NCBI RefSeq assembly: GCF_000516515.1
Contig: NZ_KI911784.1
Span: forward strand, 2,264,881 to 2,328,880
Length of the DNA: 64,000 nt
Direction: 5' to 3'
DNA from: Chloroflexus sp. Y-396-1
GTDB lineage: Bacteria; Chloroflexota; Chloroflexia; Chloroflexales; Chloroflexaceae
A model generated the notes under the pieces. It did no database searches. It was given only the letters and a program-made list of their open reading frames with translations, and was not told where the DNA came from. The position numbers and the translations under genes are program-made. Each line of letters starts with the position of its first letter. Within the stretch, counting starts at the first letter, position 1. Positions 38,665-46,786 of the stretch are shown here, piece by piece.

Positions 38665-38740
38665 TATACCGATGCGCCAAATGATAGTAGCGGGCCATGT
38701 ACGACGCGACGCGGGCCGGAGGCCCGCGCTCCCAGGGCAA
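38665..38740. repeat. Dispersed repeat, about 75 bp, including the GCGGGCC palindrome
   Basis: The stretch GTATACCGATGCGCCAAATG to GCGGGCCGGAGGCCCGCGCTCCC matches 53945-54015 (GTATGCAGATACGCCAAACG to GCGGGCCAGCGGCCCGTGCTTCC) with scattered differences. It also resembles part of the reverse complement of the 228-bp unit, so it may be the dispersed ancestor of the array. Confidence 0.7.
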
Positions 38741-38805
38741 GCGCACCGGTTGCGGATGGTCGGCGGGAGTGAACGACGTTCATTGGGGAACACAACTAAC
38801 AACGG

Positions 38806-39111
38806 AGAGCCTGATCAAAAACGTTTCATTAGGCACGTACCGCGCCCGGACGGCTATTGCGTAAGGGGGTTCGGGCGTTCTTTCTCTCAGCCCCATGTTC
38901 CCCCTTCCGCCACCCGTGAGGGAGAGAAAGGGGGCGCGGGGGAAGGTGAGGAAGCGCCAGGTTTACTCTGTAGCCCAGGCTCTGAAACCGTTAAAACCCT
39001 TTTCCATCGCGTAGCGGAAACGCATGCGTTGTCTGCCAGCGTTCACCTAAATACTCTATTGCGTACCATTGTCGAGCCTCATCAAAAGGCCAGGTTTTTG
39101 ATCACGCTGAG
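38806..39111. mobile_element. Non-coding element, AGAGC-TGATC-AAAAAC family, copy C
   Basis: Shortest copy, about 306 bp. The left end is AGAGCCTGATCAAAAACG; the right end CCAGGTTTTTGATCACGCT has a slightly decayed terminus. The core has one hairpin (CCCCCTTCCGCC / GAGAGAAAGGGGGC) and no tandem array. Right block GAAACCGTTAAAACCC, GCGGAAACGCATGCGTTG and GCGTACCATTGTCGAG is shared with the other copies. It ends about 80 bp before the MacB-like gene's stop. Confidence 0.78.
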
Positions 39112-39189
39112 AACTTGGAAACCTCCATTAGCAAAGCAGGGGCAGCGTCCAAATTTTATCGTGCAGAGGTGCTGCCCGTTGTTCCGGCA

Positions 39190-40440
39190 CTACTCATAAC
39201 GCAGCGCCGCGATTGGATCGAGGCGCGCCGCCCGGTCAGCCGGGTACAAACCAAAGAAGATTCCAACTGCAATCGAGGTTAATGTCGCCAGCAGAATTGC
39301 ATCAAGGCTCACTTCAGCCCGTGCGTTCGGTGAAAAATTCGCTAGCAGTGCCGTACCGATAGCTGCTAGCGCGTAGCCGAGGGCAATTCCCAGTACTCCA
39401 CCCATCAGACTGAGTACCGTTGCTTCAACCAGAAACTGGAGCCGAATATCATTGCGACGCGCACCAACGGCTTTGCGCAACCCAATCTCGCGGGTCCGTT
39501 CGGTCACGCTCACCAGCATGATATTCATAATCCCGATCCCCCCAACCACCAGGGAAATTGCGGCAATGGCGCCCAAGAAGATCGTAATTGCACCGGTAAT
39601 CGTCGCGAAGGAACTCACCAGGTCTTGCTGGGTCACAATGGTAAAGTTGTTGTCTTGATAGGTCAGACCATTCCGTTGGCGTAACAGCGCCGTCACCTGA
39701 TCGATCAGATCATCAATGCTATTTTCATCACGGGCCTGGATATAGACGACCGTTACATCAACGCGCCGTGTTACATTTTGTGGCGGTGGGAAGAGCCGGT
39801 CTTGAGCAGTAGTAAGCGGTACGAAAATTTGATCATCTTCATTTGACGCGAAACTTCCACCCCGTTCGGCCATCACGCCGATCACCTGAAAGCCAATCCC
39901 GTTGATCCGAATCCGCTGCCCGATGGGGTCGGCGCCATTGGGGAAGAGCCGTTGGGCAACCCGATGGCCCAAGACCGCCTCGCGTGAACGTAACTCAAGC
40001 GCTCGTTCATCGAAGAAGCTCCCTACTGCGACTCGTGCATTCCGTACCTGTAAATAATTGGCGCTTACACCGGCAATCAGGGCATCGTAGCTAGCGCCAC
40101 CATAGGTAGTCAGGGCACGCCGACTGAACTCAGCACAGACTGCGGCAACTGCCGGTACGTTCAGCGGATCGGCGATTGCGGCGATGTCTTCATTAGTCAG
40201 GCGTGGTGGTACGCGACGATTCGTTTCCGGATCGTTGGTACCGGCAAACAAGAAGACTAGATTGCTGCCCAACCCTTGTAACTCGCTGGTTACCAGGGTT
40301 TGAATCGCACCACCCAATGCTAGTAGGGCAATCACTGCACCAACCCCAATAATGATGCCAAGCATGGTCAGGATGGCGCGCAATTTATTGGCCAGCAGAC
40401 TATTAACAGCAATCCGTAGTGCTTCGATCAGATTTAGCAT
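39190..40440 (-). CDS. MacB-like ABC transporter permease (FtsX superfamily)
   Basis: 416 residues from the ATG at 40440, behind GGAGCAGGAT. One N-terminal transmembrane helix (about 20-45, LRAILTMLGIIIGVGAVIALLALGG) precedes a MacB periplasmic core domain (about 45-275). Three C-terminal helices with the FtsX cytoplasmic motif EIGLRKAVGARRNDIRLQFLVE complete the usual layout. Members export peptides, macrolides or lipoproteins by mechanotransmission and need a separate or fused ATPase. None is fused or adjacent, so the ATPase must be encoded elsewhere. It begins 17 bp after the adaptor gene. Confidence 0.9.
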   Translation of the reverse strand: MLNLIEALRIAVNSLLANKLRAILTMLGIIIGVGAVIALLALGGAIQTLVTSELQGLGSNLVFLFAGTNDPETNRRVPPRLTNEDIAAIADPLNVPAVAAVCAEFSRRALTTYGGASYDALIAGVSANYLQVRNARVAVGSFFDERALELRSREAVLGHRVAQRLFPNGADPIGQRIRINGIGFQVIGVMAERGGSFASNEDDQIFVPLTTAQDRLFPPPQNVTRRVDVTVVYIQARDENSIDDLIDQVTALLRQRNGLTYQDNNFTIVTQQDLVSSFATITGAITIFLGAIAAISLVVGGIGIMNIMLVSVTERTREIGLRKAVGARRNDIRLQFLVEATVLSLMGGVLGIALGYALAAIGTALLANFSPNARAEVSLDAILLATLTSIAVGIFFGLYPADRAARLDPIAALRYE

Positions 40441-40457
40441 ATCCTGCTCCATATATC

Positions 40458-42278
40458 TCAGCGATTGCGAACACCGGGAGGCGGGCCGCTGAAGAGATTA
40501 AAGCGCGCATCTACCCCTGGCACATAGATACAACTGTTTTCATCGATATTTCCTGCAATGATCTCGATGATCTGCTCGTTACTCAAGCCAGTTTGCACCG
40601 CCACTGCCTGTACTGCCGGTTGTAATGGGCGTTGGGTAATATCGAGATTACATAATGTTGGATCAATCGTCACATCAACAAAGAACTGCCCCCTTTCCAC
40701 ACGGATGGCCCGTCGAGGCACTACCAGCGCTTCGCTCTTTTCGGCCACGATAATATCGGCGCTGGCCGACATACCCGGTCGCACTGCCGTTGGCGGATTG
40801 TCGGTAACGATTCGTACCGTGTAAGCGGTTACCCCCGATTGCACGATTGAGAGCGGATTAATACGTGCGACAGTCCCGCGCAGATCGAGGTTAGGCAGAG
40901 CGTCGAGCACAAGTATGACCGGCTGACCAACGGTAATCTGAGCAACATCGATCTCGTCAACAGTAACATCAACATAATATCTACTGAGATCGGCCAGTAC
41001 CACCGCCGGTCGCGCTGCGTTGTACAATTCACCCACCTCAAGATTGACTTCGGCCACTACACCGGCAATTGGCGCGACCAGTGTCGCTCGCTCAAGAGCA
41101 AGCTGCGCTTGCGCCAGATTCGCTCGTGCGCTGGCGACTTGCGCCTCGGCGCTAGTCAAATCAGCTTCGCTTGGTGGTGCGGTAATTCGCTTGAGATTGG
41201 CCTGCGCACTGGCAACTGCGGCATTGGCGGCAGCCAGACTCCCAGCTCGTTGATCGCCAAGCAACTTGTTCAGGTTCGCTTCGGCTTGCGCCAATTGGGC
41301 CCGTGCCGCAGCTACTTGATCGGTGTCAGCACCGGCCAGTATGCGATCGAGATTAGCTTGAGCGCTGCGCAACTGCGCTTCAGCCTGAGCAATTCCGGTA
41401 ATTTCGGCCTGCACCGCCTGATCGTAAGCAATCTTTGCCTGTCGCATCTGCTCTTCAGCATTCTGTACTGCACGCAGCGCAGCCGCTTCGTTGTCAAGTG
41501 CAGATTGCGGCAGCGACTGGCCGAATCTTGCCAGTTGTTGCTCACGTTCACGATTATCGTTATAAATCCGACTGTACTCTGCCTGACGGTCGCGCAGGTT
41601 GTTTGCCGCCTGCAACAACTGCGACTCGGCCCGCGTCTTGGCCGCCGAGAGCGAGTCGCGCTGCGCTTGCAATGCTGCGGCTGCCTGGTCAACTTGGGCC
41701 TGAGCCTGCGCCACCTCGCTGGCCTTTGGCCCGCCCAACAAGCGTGCAAGATTAGCCCGGGCCTGCTCGACCTGGGCGCGGGCCGCTTCCAGGTCTTTCT
41801 CGGTTACATTACCGGTTGTCTGGCGCAATTGGGCCTGGGCCTGAGCCAGTTGTGCCTCAGCCGCAGCTACCTCGGCTTCACTCGGCCCGGCCAGCAATCG
41901 ATCGAGATTTGCCTGGGCCTGAGCCAGTTGTGCTGCCGCCTGTTCAACCCGCAGTTCGAGATCACGTGTATCGAGACGGGCTAACGCCTGACCGGCAGTG
42001 ACCTGATCACCGACTTGCACCAATACCTCTCTGATCAGGCCACTACTGGTAAATGCGAGATCGAGCACCTGTTGCGGTTGAATTGAACCACTAGCATTCA
42101 CCGTCGCTTGAATCGGACTACGCTGCGGACGAGTCAGTGCATAGTTAAGCCGCAGATTGGTCTGTTGACCACGATTAAACACAAACGTCCCGGCAACAAT
42201 ACCACCAATAATGAGGAGAATGCCAATACCCCACCAAAACCGCGATGTTCGACGACGAGGACGTGATGACTGAGCCAT
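40458..42278 (-). CDS. HlyD/MacA-type efflux adaptor with long coiled-coil hairpin
   Basis: Membrane-fusion protein partner of the MacB-like permease, 606 residues. An N-terminal transmembrane helix (about 14-36) leads to the first half of a biotinyl-lipoyl domain (VTAGQALARLDTRD). A very long Ala/Gln/Leu-rich coiled-coil hairpin (about 95-400) contains repeated modules such as RANLARLLGGP and QANLDRILAG. The second lipoyl half (ATLVAPIAGVVAEVNLEVGE), beta-barrel and membrane-proximal domains follow. Its hairpin is longer than typical MacA. With no outer membrane expected, a tunnel role to TolC is doubtful; no TolC gene is seen. Confidence 0.9.
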   Translation of the reverse strand: MAQSSRPRRRTSRFWWGIGILLIIGGIVAGTFVFNRGQQTNLRLNYALTRPQRSPIQATVNASGSIQPQQVLDLAFTSSGLIREVLVQVGDQVTAGQALARLDTRDLELRVEQAAAQLAQAQANLDRLLAGPSEAEVAAAEAQLAQAQAQLRQTTGNVTEKDLEAARAQVEQARANLARLLGGPKASEVAQAQAQVDQAAAALQAQRDSLSAAKTRAESQLLQAANNLRDRQAEYSRIYNDNREREQQLARFGQSLPQSALDNEAAALRAVQNAEEQMRQAKIAYDQAVQAEITGIAQAEAQLRSAQANLDRILAGADTDQVAAARAQLAQAEANLNKLLGDQRAGSLAAANAAVASAQANLKRITAPPSEADLTSAEAQVASARANLAQAQLALERATLVAPIAGVVAEVNLEVGELYNAARPAVVLADLSRYYVDVTVDEIDVAQITVGQPVILVLDALPNLDLRGTVARINPLSIVQSGVTAYTVRIVTDNPPTAVRPGMSASADIIVAEKSEALVVPRRAIRVERGQFFVDVTIDPTLCNLDITQRPLQPAVQAVAVQTGLSNEQIIEIIAGNIDENSCIYVPGVDARFNLFSGPPPGVRNR

Positions 42279-42397
42279 GATACAGCCTCAAATTGCTTTT
42301 ATCCACAACACAAACGACCCACCAGCAGTACGTTGTAATGCTGACGCTATCCATCATAATATGACGAAATAGAACATTGAAAGGTTGCCGGTGAAAA

Positions 42398-42916
42398 TTA
42401 CGTAGGACGGTTGAGTGATGAATTGACCTGCCCGTGCAGATGTTGTTCAGAGTCGCGGCTGCTGATCAACTCATTGATACCATCAAGAAGGAGTTGGAGC
42501 AGGTGTTCGAGGTCACGCAATTGCTCCAGGCTAAATCGAGATAGAATACGATCCATATCGGCACGTCGTGCCTCTTCAACCAACGCCAGCCGCTGTTCGC
42601 CCTGGCGTGTCAGCATTACCTGAACAACCCGTCGATCTTCGGCATCGCGCACGCGCCCAACCAGATGTTCATCAATCAAGCGATCAACGATACCGGTTAG
42701 CGTTCCCGCCGACTGCTGGGTAATCTCGGCCAGATCACTCATCCGACAAAGACCAGCTTCTCGAATTGCAAACAGTGTTACCATCTGTGGCAAAGTCAAG
42801 TTAATGTCAGGTCTGCTAAGCGTTTGCAACAACTGCTTCTGGCTCTGCCACGTGATCTGACGCACTATATCGTCAATAACATCAGCATGATGGGAACGGG
42901 CCGCTTGTTCATCCAT
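42398..42916 (-). CDS. MarR-family transcriptional regulator
   Basis: 172 residues with a winged helix-turn-helix: MSDLAEITQQSAGTLTGIVDRLI is the recognition region and RDAEDRRVVQVMLT the wing with its Asp/Arg pair. It probably represses the efflux operon directly downstream (gap 119 bp), as is usual for MarR proteins beside exporters; the ligand is unknown. The start is ATG 42916 with GTGAGGCGACGC. A TATAAT lies just upstream (minus strand, around 42935-42940), so transcription may start very close to the coding region; an in-frame GTG there is an alternative. Confidence 0.87.
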   Translation of the reverse strand: MDEQAARSHHADVIDDIVRQITWQSQKQLLQTLSRPDINLTLPQMVTLFAIREAGLCRMSDLAEITQQSAGTLTGIVDRLIDEHLVGRVRDAEDRRVVQVMLTRQGEQRLALVEEARRADMDRILSRFSLEQLRDLEHLLQLLLDGINELISSRDSEQHLHGQVNSSLNRPT

Positions 42917-43564
42917 GCGTCGCCTCACAAGCAATTATACCGAGAATGTGAATTATTTCAGCCACAAATATTTAAACCTCTGACAACCATCGTACCCGAT
43001 AGTTGCAAGAATGTCAATGTCTTGCACAGGCAATATCCTGATTTGTTGATAGTGTGTAGCTAGAAGAGTGAGGGGAGGGAGAGGCGCAACTTTCTTACGT
43101 TCCCCTTCCTCTCCCCTTGGGGGGGAGAGGAAGGGGTCAGAGGGAAGGTGAGGGCTGCCAGGTGTGCTCTGTAGTTCAGGTGCTGCAACCGTTGCGACTC
43201 GTGATGTGGTGGGCAACGCGAAGGCCTTGGCTCGCGTATAGGTGCACTATCAGGGGCAGGTTGAGGACCTGTCTCTCCTGTACACTGACGGATTCTATCA
43301 GCACACCTGCGAGGGGCCTGGCTACAGACCAAGGTCGGAACATAACCCTGCCGTTGCTGCGCATGTTTCTGCGCTCGTTTCGTGTTCCGATACCTGCTCT
43401 CCGAACCGCTGTTGGGTAATATGAAAATGTCGAAAAGCCTTATCTCACGCACTATGCGATTAGGTTTTCAGCCCTCGCTTACTGCTCCTTACCCCTCACT
43501 CACTCCGCCATTTCTGTGGTACCCTTCGTAACGGCAAGAGATTGTGCAAGACGGAGGATAATCA
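42917..43564. other. Intergenic, 648 bp, with a partial repeat-element core
   Basis: At about 43090-43200 the sequence CCCCTTCCTCTCCCC / GAGAGGAAGGGG plus GGGAAGGTGAGGGCTGCCAGG and GCTGCAACCGTTGC matches the centre of the copies at 21637, 38806 and 58007, but the AGAGC-type ends are missing. The rest shows no gene. The purB ribosome site GACGGAGGATAATCA closes the gap. Confidence 0.6.
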
Positions 43565-44971
43565 ATGACCACGAACGATATGGATATGACACAACTGGCA
43601 GCATTGGGACCGCTCGATGGTCGTTACCGCAATGATGTAGCAGCGCTGGCCAGCTTTTTCAGCGAAGCGGCTCTCTTTCGCTATCGGGTGCGGGTGGAAG
43701 TCGAATACCTGATCTTTCTCTCGCGTGCCCGCGGCATCCATTTCGTGCCACCGCTTACTCCGCCACAACAGGCTGCATTACGAGCGCTATACCGACAGTT
43801 CAGCGATGAAGATGCCCTGGCGATTGCAGCCTGGGATCGGCGAGTAAATCACGATGTGAAAGCGGTTGAATACTGGTTGCGAGAACGATTGACCGCCCTC
43901 GGTTTAACCGGTCATCTTGAGGCCGTTCACTTTGCGCTTACTTCAGAAGATGTCAACAATTTAGCATATTCATTGATGGTGAAAGAGGCGCGTGAGTTGG
44001 TCTTGCTGCCGGCCCTCGAAGCGTTGCGTGAACGAATACGGCAACTGGCCGACGAAGAGGCGGCGACCCCTATGCTGGCTCGTACCCATGGTCAACCGGC
44101 TACACCGACGACGTTTGGGAAAGAAATGAATGTCTTCTACATGCGATTACGGCGGGCGATCAACGATGTGATGTCGATTCGCATTACCGGCAAACTCAAC
44201 GGCGCCAGCGGTGTCTTCGCCGCGCATTATGCCGCGTTGCCCCAGATCGACTGGTTGAAATTTTCGCGGGCGTTTGTCCGCTCACTCGATCTGGAACCAA
44301 TCTTGCTGACCACGCAGATTGAACCGCACGATACAATCGCCGCGCTCTGTGATGCCCTCAAACGGGTAGGAGCCATTCTGACCGATCTGAGCCAGGATTG
44401 CTGGCGTTACATTAGTGATGGCTATCTGGTACAGGCTGCCCGCGCTGGTGAAGTAGGTTCTTCAACCATGCCGCACAAGGTAAACCCAATTGACTTCGAG
44501 AATGCGGAGGGCAATCTGGCCCTGGCCAGTGCACTGCTTGAGCTGTTCAGTCGCAAATTGCCGGTTTCACGGCTCCAGCGTGATCTTTCCGATAGTACCG
44601 TCTTACGAAATCTTGGCCTGGCCTTCGGTTACTGTCTGCTTGCCTATCAGCGGTTACTCCGCGGTCTGCAAAACATCGCCGTTGACCGTGACCGTCTACG
44701 CCGCGATCTCGATTCCCACCCGGAAGTGTTGGCCGAAGCGATTCAGACGATTTTGCGCCGTGAGGGTTTTGCTGAACCATACGAATTGTTGAAAGAGTTT
44801 TCACGTGGTCGTACTCTCACCGCCGATGAACTAAAACGCTTTATTGCCAGTCTTCCGGTCAGTGATGCGGTGCGCGCCGAGTTGCAGGCTCTTACTCCGG
44901 CAACGTATATCGGTCTGGCCGTCAAACTTGCCCAACTGCGCGATGAGGCGACGGTCGGCAACTGGATATAG
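43565..44971 (+). CDS. purB: Adenylosuccinate lyase
   Basis: Acts twice in purine synthesis, splitting fumarate from SAICAR and from adenylosuccinate. 468 residues, close to the E. coli-type enzyme. The family signature SSTMPHKVNPIDFEN is complete. Other conserved parts are LGPLDGRYR at the N-terminus, TSEDVNN, and ARTHGQPATPTTFGKE with the catalytic His. It stands alone behind GGAGGATAATCA and ends before a strong terminator. Unusual only in not being near other pur genes, although guaA lies 6 kb away on the other strand. Confidence 0.96.
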   Translation: MTTNDMDMTQLAALGPLDGRYRNDVAALASFFSEAALFRYRVRVEVEYLIFLSRARGIHFVPPLTPPQQAALRALYRQFSDEDALAIAAWDRRVNHDVKAVEYWLRERLTALGLTGHLEAVHFALTSEDVNNLAYSLMVKEARELVLLPALEALRERIRQLADEEAATPMLARTHGQPATPTTFGKEMNVFYMRLRRAINDVMSIRITGKLNGASGVFAAHYAALPQIDWLKFSRAFVRSLDLEPILLTTQIEPHDTIAALCDALKRVGAILTDLSQDCWRYISDGYLVQAARAGEVGSSTMPHKVNPIDFENAEGNLALASALLELFSRKLPVSRLQRDLSDSTVLRNLGLAFGYCLLAYQRLLRGLQNIAVDRDRLRRDLDSHPEVLAEAIQTILRREGFAEPYELLKEFSRGRTLTADELKRFIASLPVSDAVRAELQALTPATYIGLAVKLAQLRDEATVGNWI

Positions 44972-44989
44972 CGCTGATGCAAGATAATT

Positions 44990-45029
44990 CCACTGCCACG
45001 ATCAGCGTTGTCGTGGCAGTGGGGCTGAT
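44990..45029 (+). terminator. Intrinsic terminator after purB
   Basis: CCACTGCCACGA (44990-45001), nine-base loop, TCGTGGCAGTGG (45011-45022): a perfect 12-bp stem starting 18 bp after the purB stop, followed by GGCTGATTTT. It isolates the following small gene, which has its own promoter. Confidence 0.8.
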
Positions 45030-45039
45030 TTTGGTCATT

Positions 45040-45097
45040 GTGTACACGATTTCATGTTTGCAATCTATTGACAAAGAGTGTACACTACAAAAAGAAT
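45040..45097 (+). promoter_or_regulatory. Promoter with two GTGTACAC palindromic sites
   Basis: TTGACA at 45068-45073 and AAGAAT at 45092-45097 (18-bp spacer; the -10 is weak). The perfect 8-bp palindrome GTGTACAC occurs at 45040-45047 and at 45078-45085, 38 bp apart; the second lies inside the -35/-10 spacer, an ideal place for a repressor. The regulator is unknown. It is the only visible promoter for the small Cys-rich gene at 45231, leaving a leader of about 125 bases. Confidence 0.6.
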
Positions 45098-45230
45098 AGA
45101 TCACTGCAAGGCGGCATTCATATGTGTCACCGGTAGAAAGTTGCTGAAAGATCCGCACTATGATCGCATGCACATTACCCACACCGCTTGCCTTCAGATC
45201 AACTTTCAATTGTAGAAAGGTAGGCAGGGG

Positions 45231-45491
45231 ATGGCCGCTGTTGAATTAACCGTTTGTCGGCTCTGTGCACGCAGCCGTCCCGACATCTGGAAGACTCTGG
45301 CCCGTTTACGGGCTGAGTATCCTCATGAGCTGTGCATTGTGGAACTTGACTGTATGGCCGCCTGTGATGATGTACCGGCGATCATGATAGATTACGACTA
45401 TGTTCCACGCATTACCCCGCAGCAATTGATCGAACTGGTTGAAGCACGTCTGAATGGGAAAGAGGAAATCGGCAAGACGAGTCAAAGGTAG
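45231..45491 (+). CDS. Small thioredoxin-like [2Fe-2S] ferredoxin / DUF1450-type protein
   Basis: 86 residues with four Cys in the order CRLC (Cys9, Cys12) and CMAAC (Cys41, Cys45). The pattern, with an alpha/beta layout (ELCIVELDCMAACDDVPAIMI..ITPQQLIELVEARL), fits the thioredoxin-like ferredoxins and the related DUF1450 (YuzB) family. It probably binds a [2Fe-2S] cluster or another metal, but cluster binding is inferred. The start ATG at 45231 lies behind GGCAGGGG. A single-gene unit with a dedicated promoter carrying palindromic sites; partner unknown. Confidence 0.7.
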   Translation: MAAVELTVCRLCARSRPDIWKTLARLRAEYPHELCIVELDCMAACDDVPAIMIDYDYVPRITPQQLIELVEARLNGKEEIGKTSQR

Positions 45492-45805
45492 GGAAGGTTC
45501 CTGACCTTCCAGATCGCATACTAAGAGTCTATCCGAAAAATCCCGTTGCAGGGCGATACCGATCATCGCATATCGCCTCCTGATTAAGTTGCGTGCGTTT
45601 GAGGGCGTCATATCCTCCTATTATGGCTATGTTCGGGCGCTGATGGGCTTCTAGTGGGCTATGCGTCAATCGCTGGAGCTAATCAATGCTGTGCCCCAGC
45701 CTTACGTGATGCCGCGTCCTTAGCGATGTTGTATCTCAACATCTGATATGATTTCTGTCGGCATCAGATTGGTCGTAAGTCGCCACGAAGTTTTAATTCA
45801 GGTGC
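45492..45805. other. Intergenic with a degenerate AGAGnCTATCCGA element
   Basis: GGAAGGT / ACCTTCC (45492-45510) forms a small hairpin right after the ferredoxin-like gene. From 45525, AGAGTCTATCCGAAAAATC and a downstream GGCGTCATATCCTCC segment match 53628-53730, a diverged copy of the same dispersed element. No gene is seen. Confidence 0.6.
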
Positions 45806-46759
45806 TCAGGCTGAGGTATTGGCGCTCTGGGTAACTTGTAAGAAGACCTCTTCCAGATTGCTAGTTTGGGCAGTAAAGTGGATGATCTCGACCCCATGCC
45901 GTACTAGATGCGCTAGCAATGCACTAACCGCATGATCGTCGCCATCAATATCAATAATGAGACGTGGCGGTCCTTCATCTTGTACTGCACGCACGGCGAG
46001 GACATGATTCGCCGCAGTTGCCGCAGTAACCGCTTGTTCGAGATCGCTGATCACATGCACTTCAAACGTCCGGTGTGGCTGCAACGAGCGCATAATCGTC
46101 GTAACATCGCCTGAAGCCAGTAGGGTGCCACGCTCGATGATCCCGATGTGCGTACACATCTCGGCCAGCTCGGTCAGGATGTGGGAGCTGATCATGATCG
46201 TCTTGCCCATACGACGCAGCTCGCGAAGCAGTTCACGCAGCTCAACGCGCGCCCGTGGATCAAGGCCGCTAGCCGGTTCATCCAGGATCAGCAGTTGTGG
46301 GTCATGGATCAGCGTGCGGGCCAGACTGAGCCGCTGCTTCATACCACGTGAGAGTGACATTACATCACTATCGCGTTTGTGGCTTAGGTCGACCAGTACC
46401 AGCAGATCATCGATCAGCCTTGACCAACGTGATGGCGGTATCTGATACGCGGCGGCAAAAAATTCGAGGTATTCGGCTGCCGTCATGTTGTTGTAGAACC
46501 CAAATGAATCGGGCATGAAACCAACGACGCGACGGACTTCGCTGCGCTGGTGAGTGACCGAAAATCCGGCCACCCACGCCTCACCACCCGAAGGCTTGAG
46601 CAGGGTGGTCAAAATACGCATCGTTGTTGTTTTGCCGGCACCGTTGGGGCCGATAAAACCGTAGATAGCTCCCGCCGGAATGCGTAGGTTGAGATGATTA
46701 AGGGCCAGCATCTCACCGTAGTAGCGGGTAAGCTGTTTGGTTTCGACAATTGCTGTCAT
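45806..46759 (-). CDS. ABC transporter ATP-binding protein (ABC-2/CcmA type)
   Basis: Nucleotide-binding subunit, 317 residues. Walker A is GPNGAGKTTT, the Q-loop lies around VVGFMPDSFGFYNNMT, the signature is LSRGMKQRLSLART and Walker B LLILDEPASGLDP. The C-terminal extension (about 225-310) is typical of exporters of the ABC-2 class and gliding/GldA-type systems. It is the third gene of an operon with two large membrane proteins, but no ABC-2 permease with six helices is visible next to it. Start ATG at 46759. Confidence 0.92.
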   Translation of the reverse strand: MTAIVETKQLTRYYGEMLALNHLNLRIPAGAIYGFIGPNGAGKTTTMRILTTLLKPSGGEAWVAGFSVTHQRSEVRRVVGFMPDSFGFYNNMTAAEYLEFFAAAYQIPPSRWSRLIDDLLVLVDLSHKRDSDVMSLSRGMKQRLSLARTLIHDPQLLILDEPASGLDPRARVELRELLRELRRMGKTIMISSHILTELAEMCTHIGIIERGTLLASGDVTTIMRSLQPHRTFEVHVISDLEQAVTAATAANHVLAVRAVQDEGPPRLIIDIDGDDHAVSALLAHLVRHGVEIIHFTAQTSNLEEVFLQVTQSANTSA

Positions 46760-46786
46760 ATCACTGATTATTCAATGCTATAAAGC

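Noticed and set aside
41109-41984. Plus-strand frame of 291 codons
   Set aside because: Antisense to the HlyD-like adaptor; its Leu/Cys/Arg-rich composition reflects the Ala/Gln-rich coiled coil on the other strand.
45040-45085. CopY/BlaI-type operator (TACA-N2-TGTA)
   Set aside because: The sites read GTGTACAC, the opposite half-site order, so that family is not supported.
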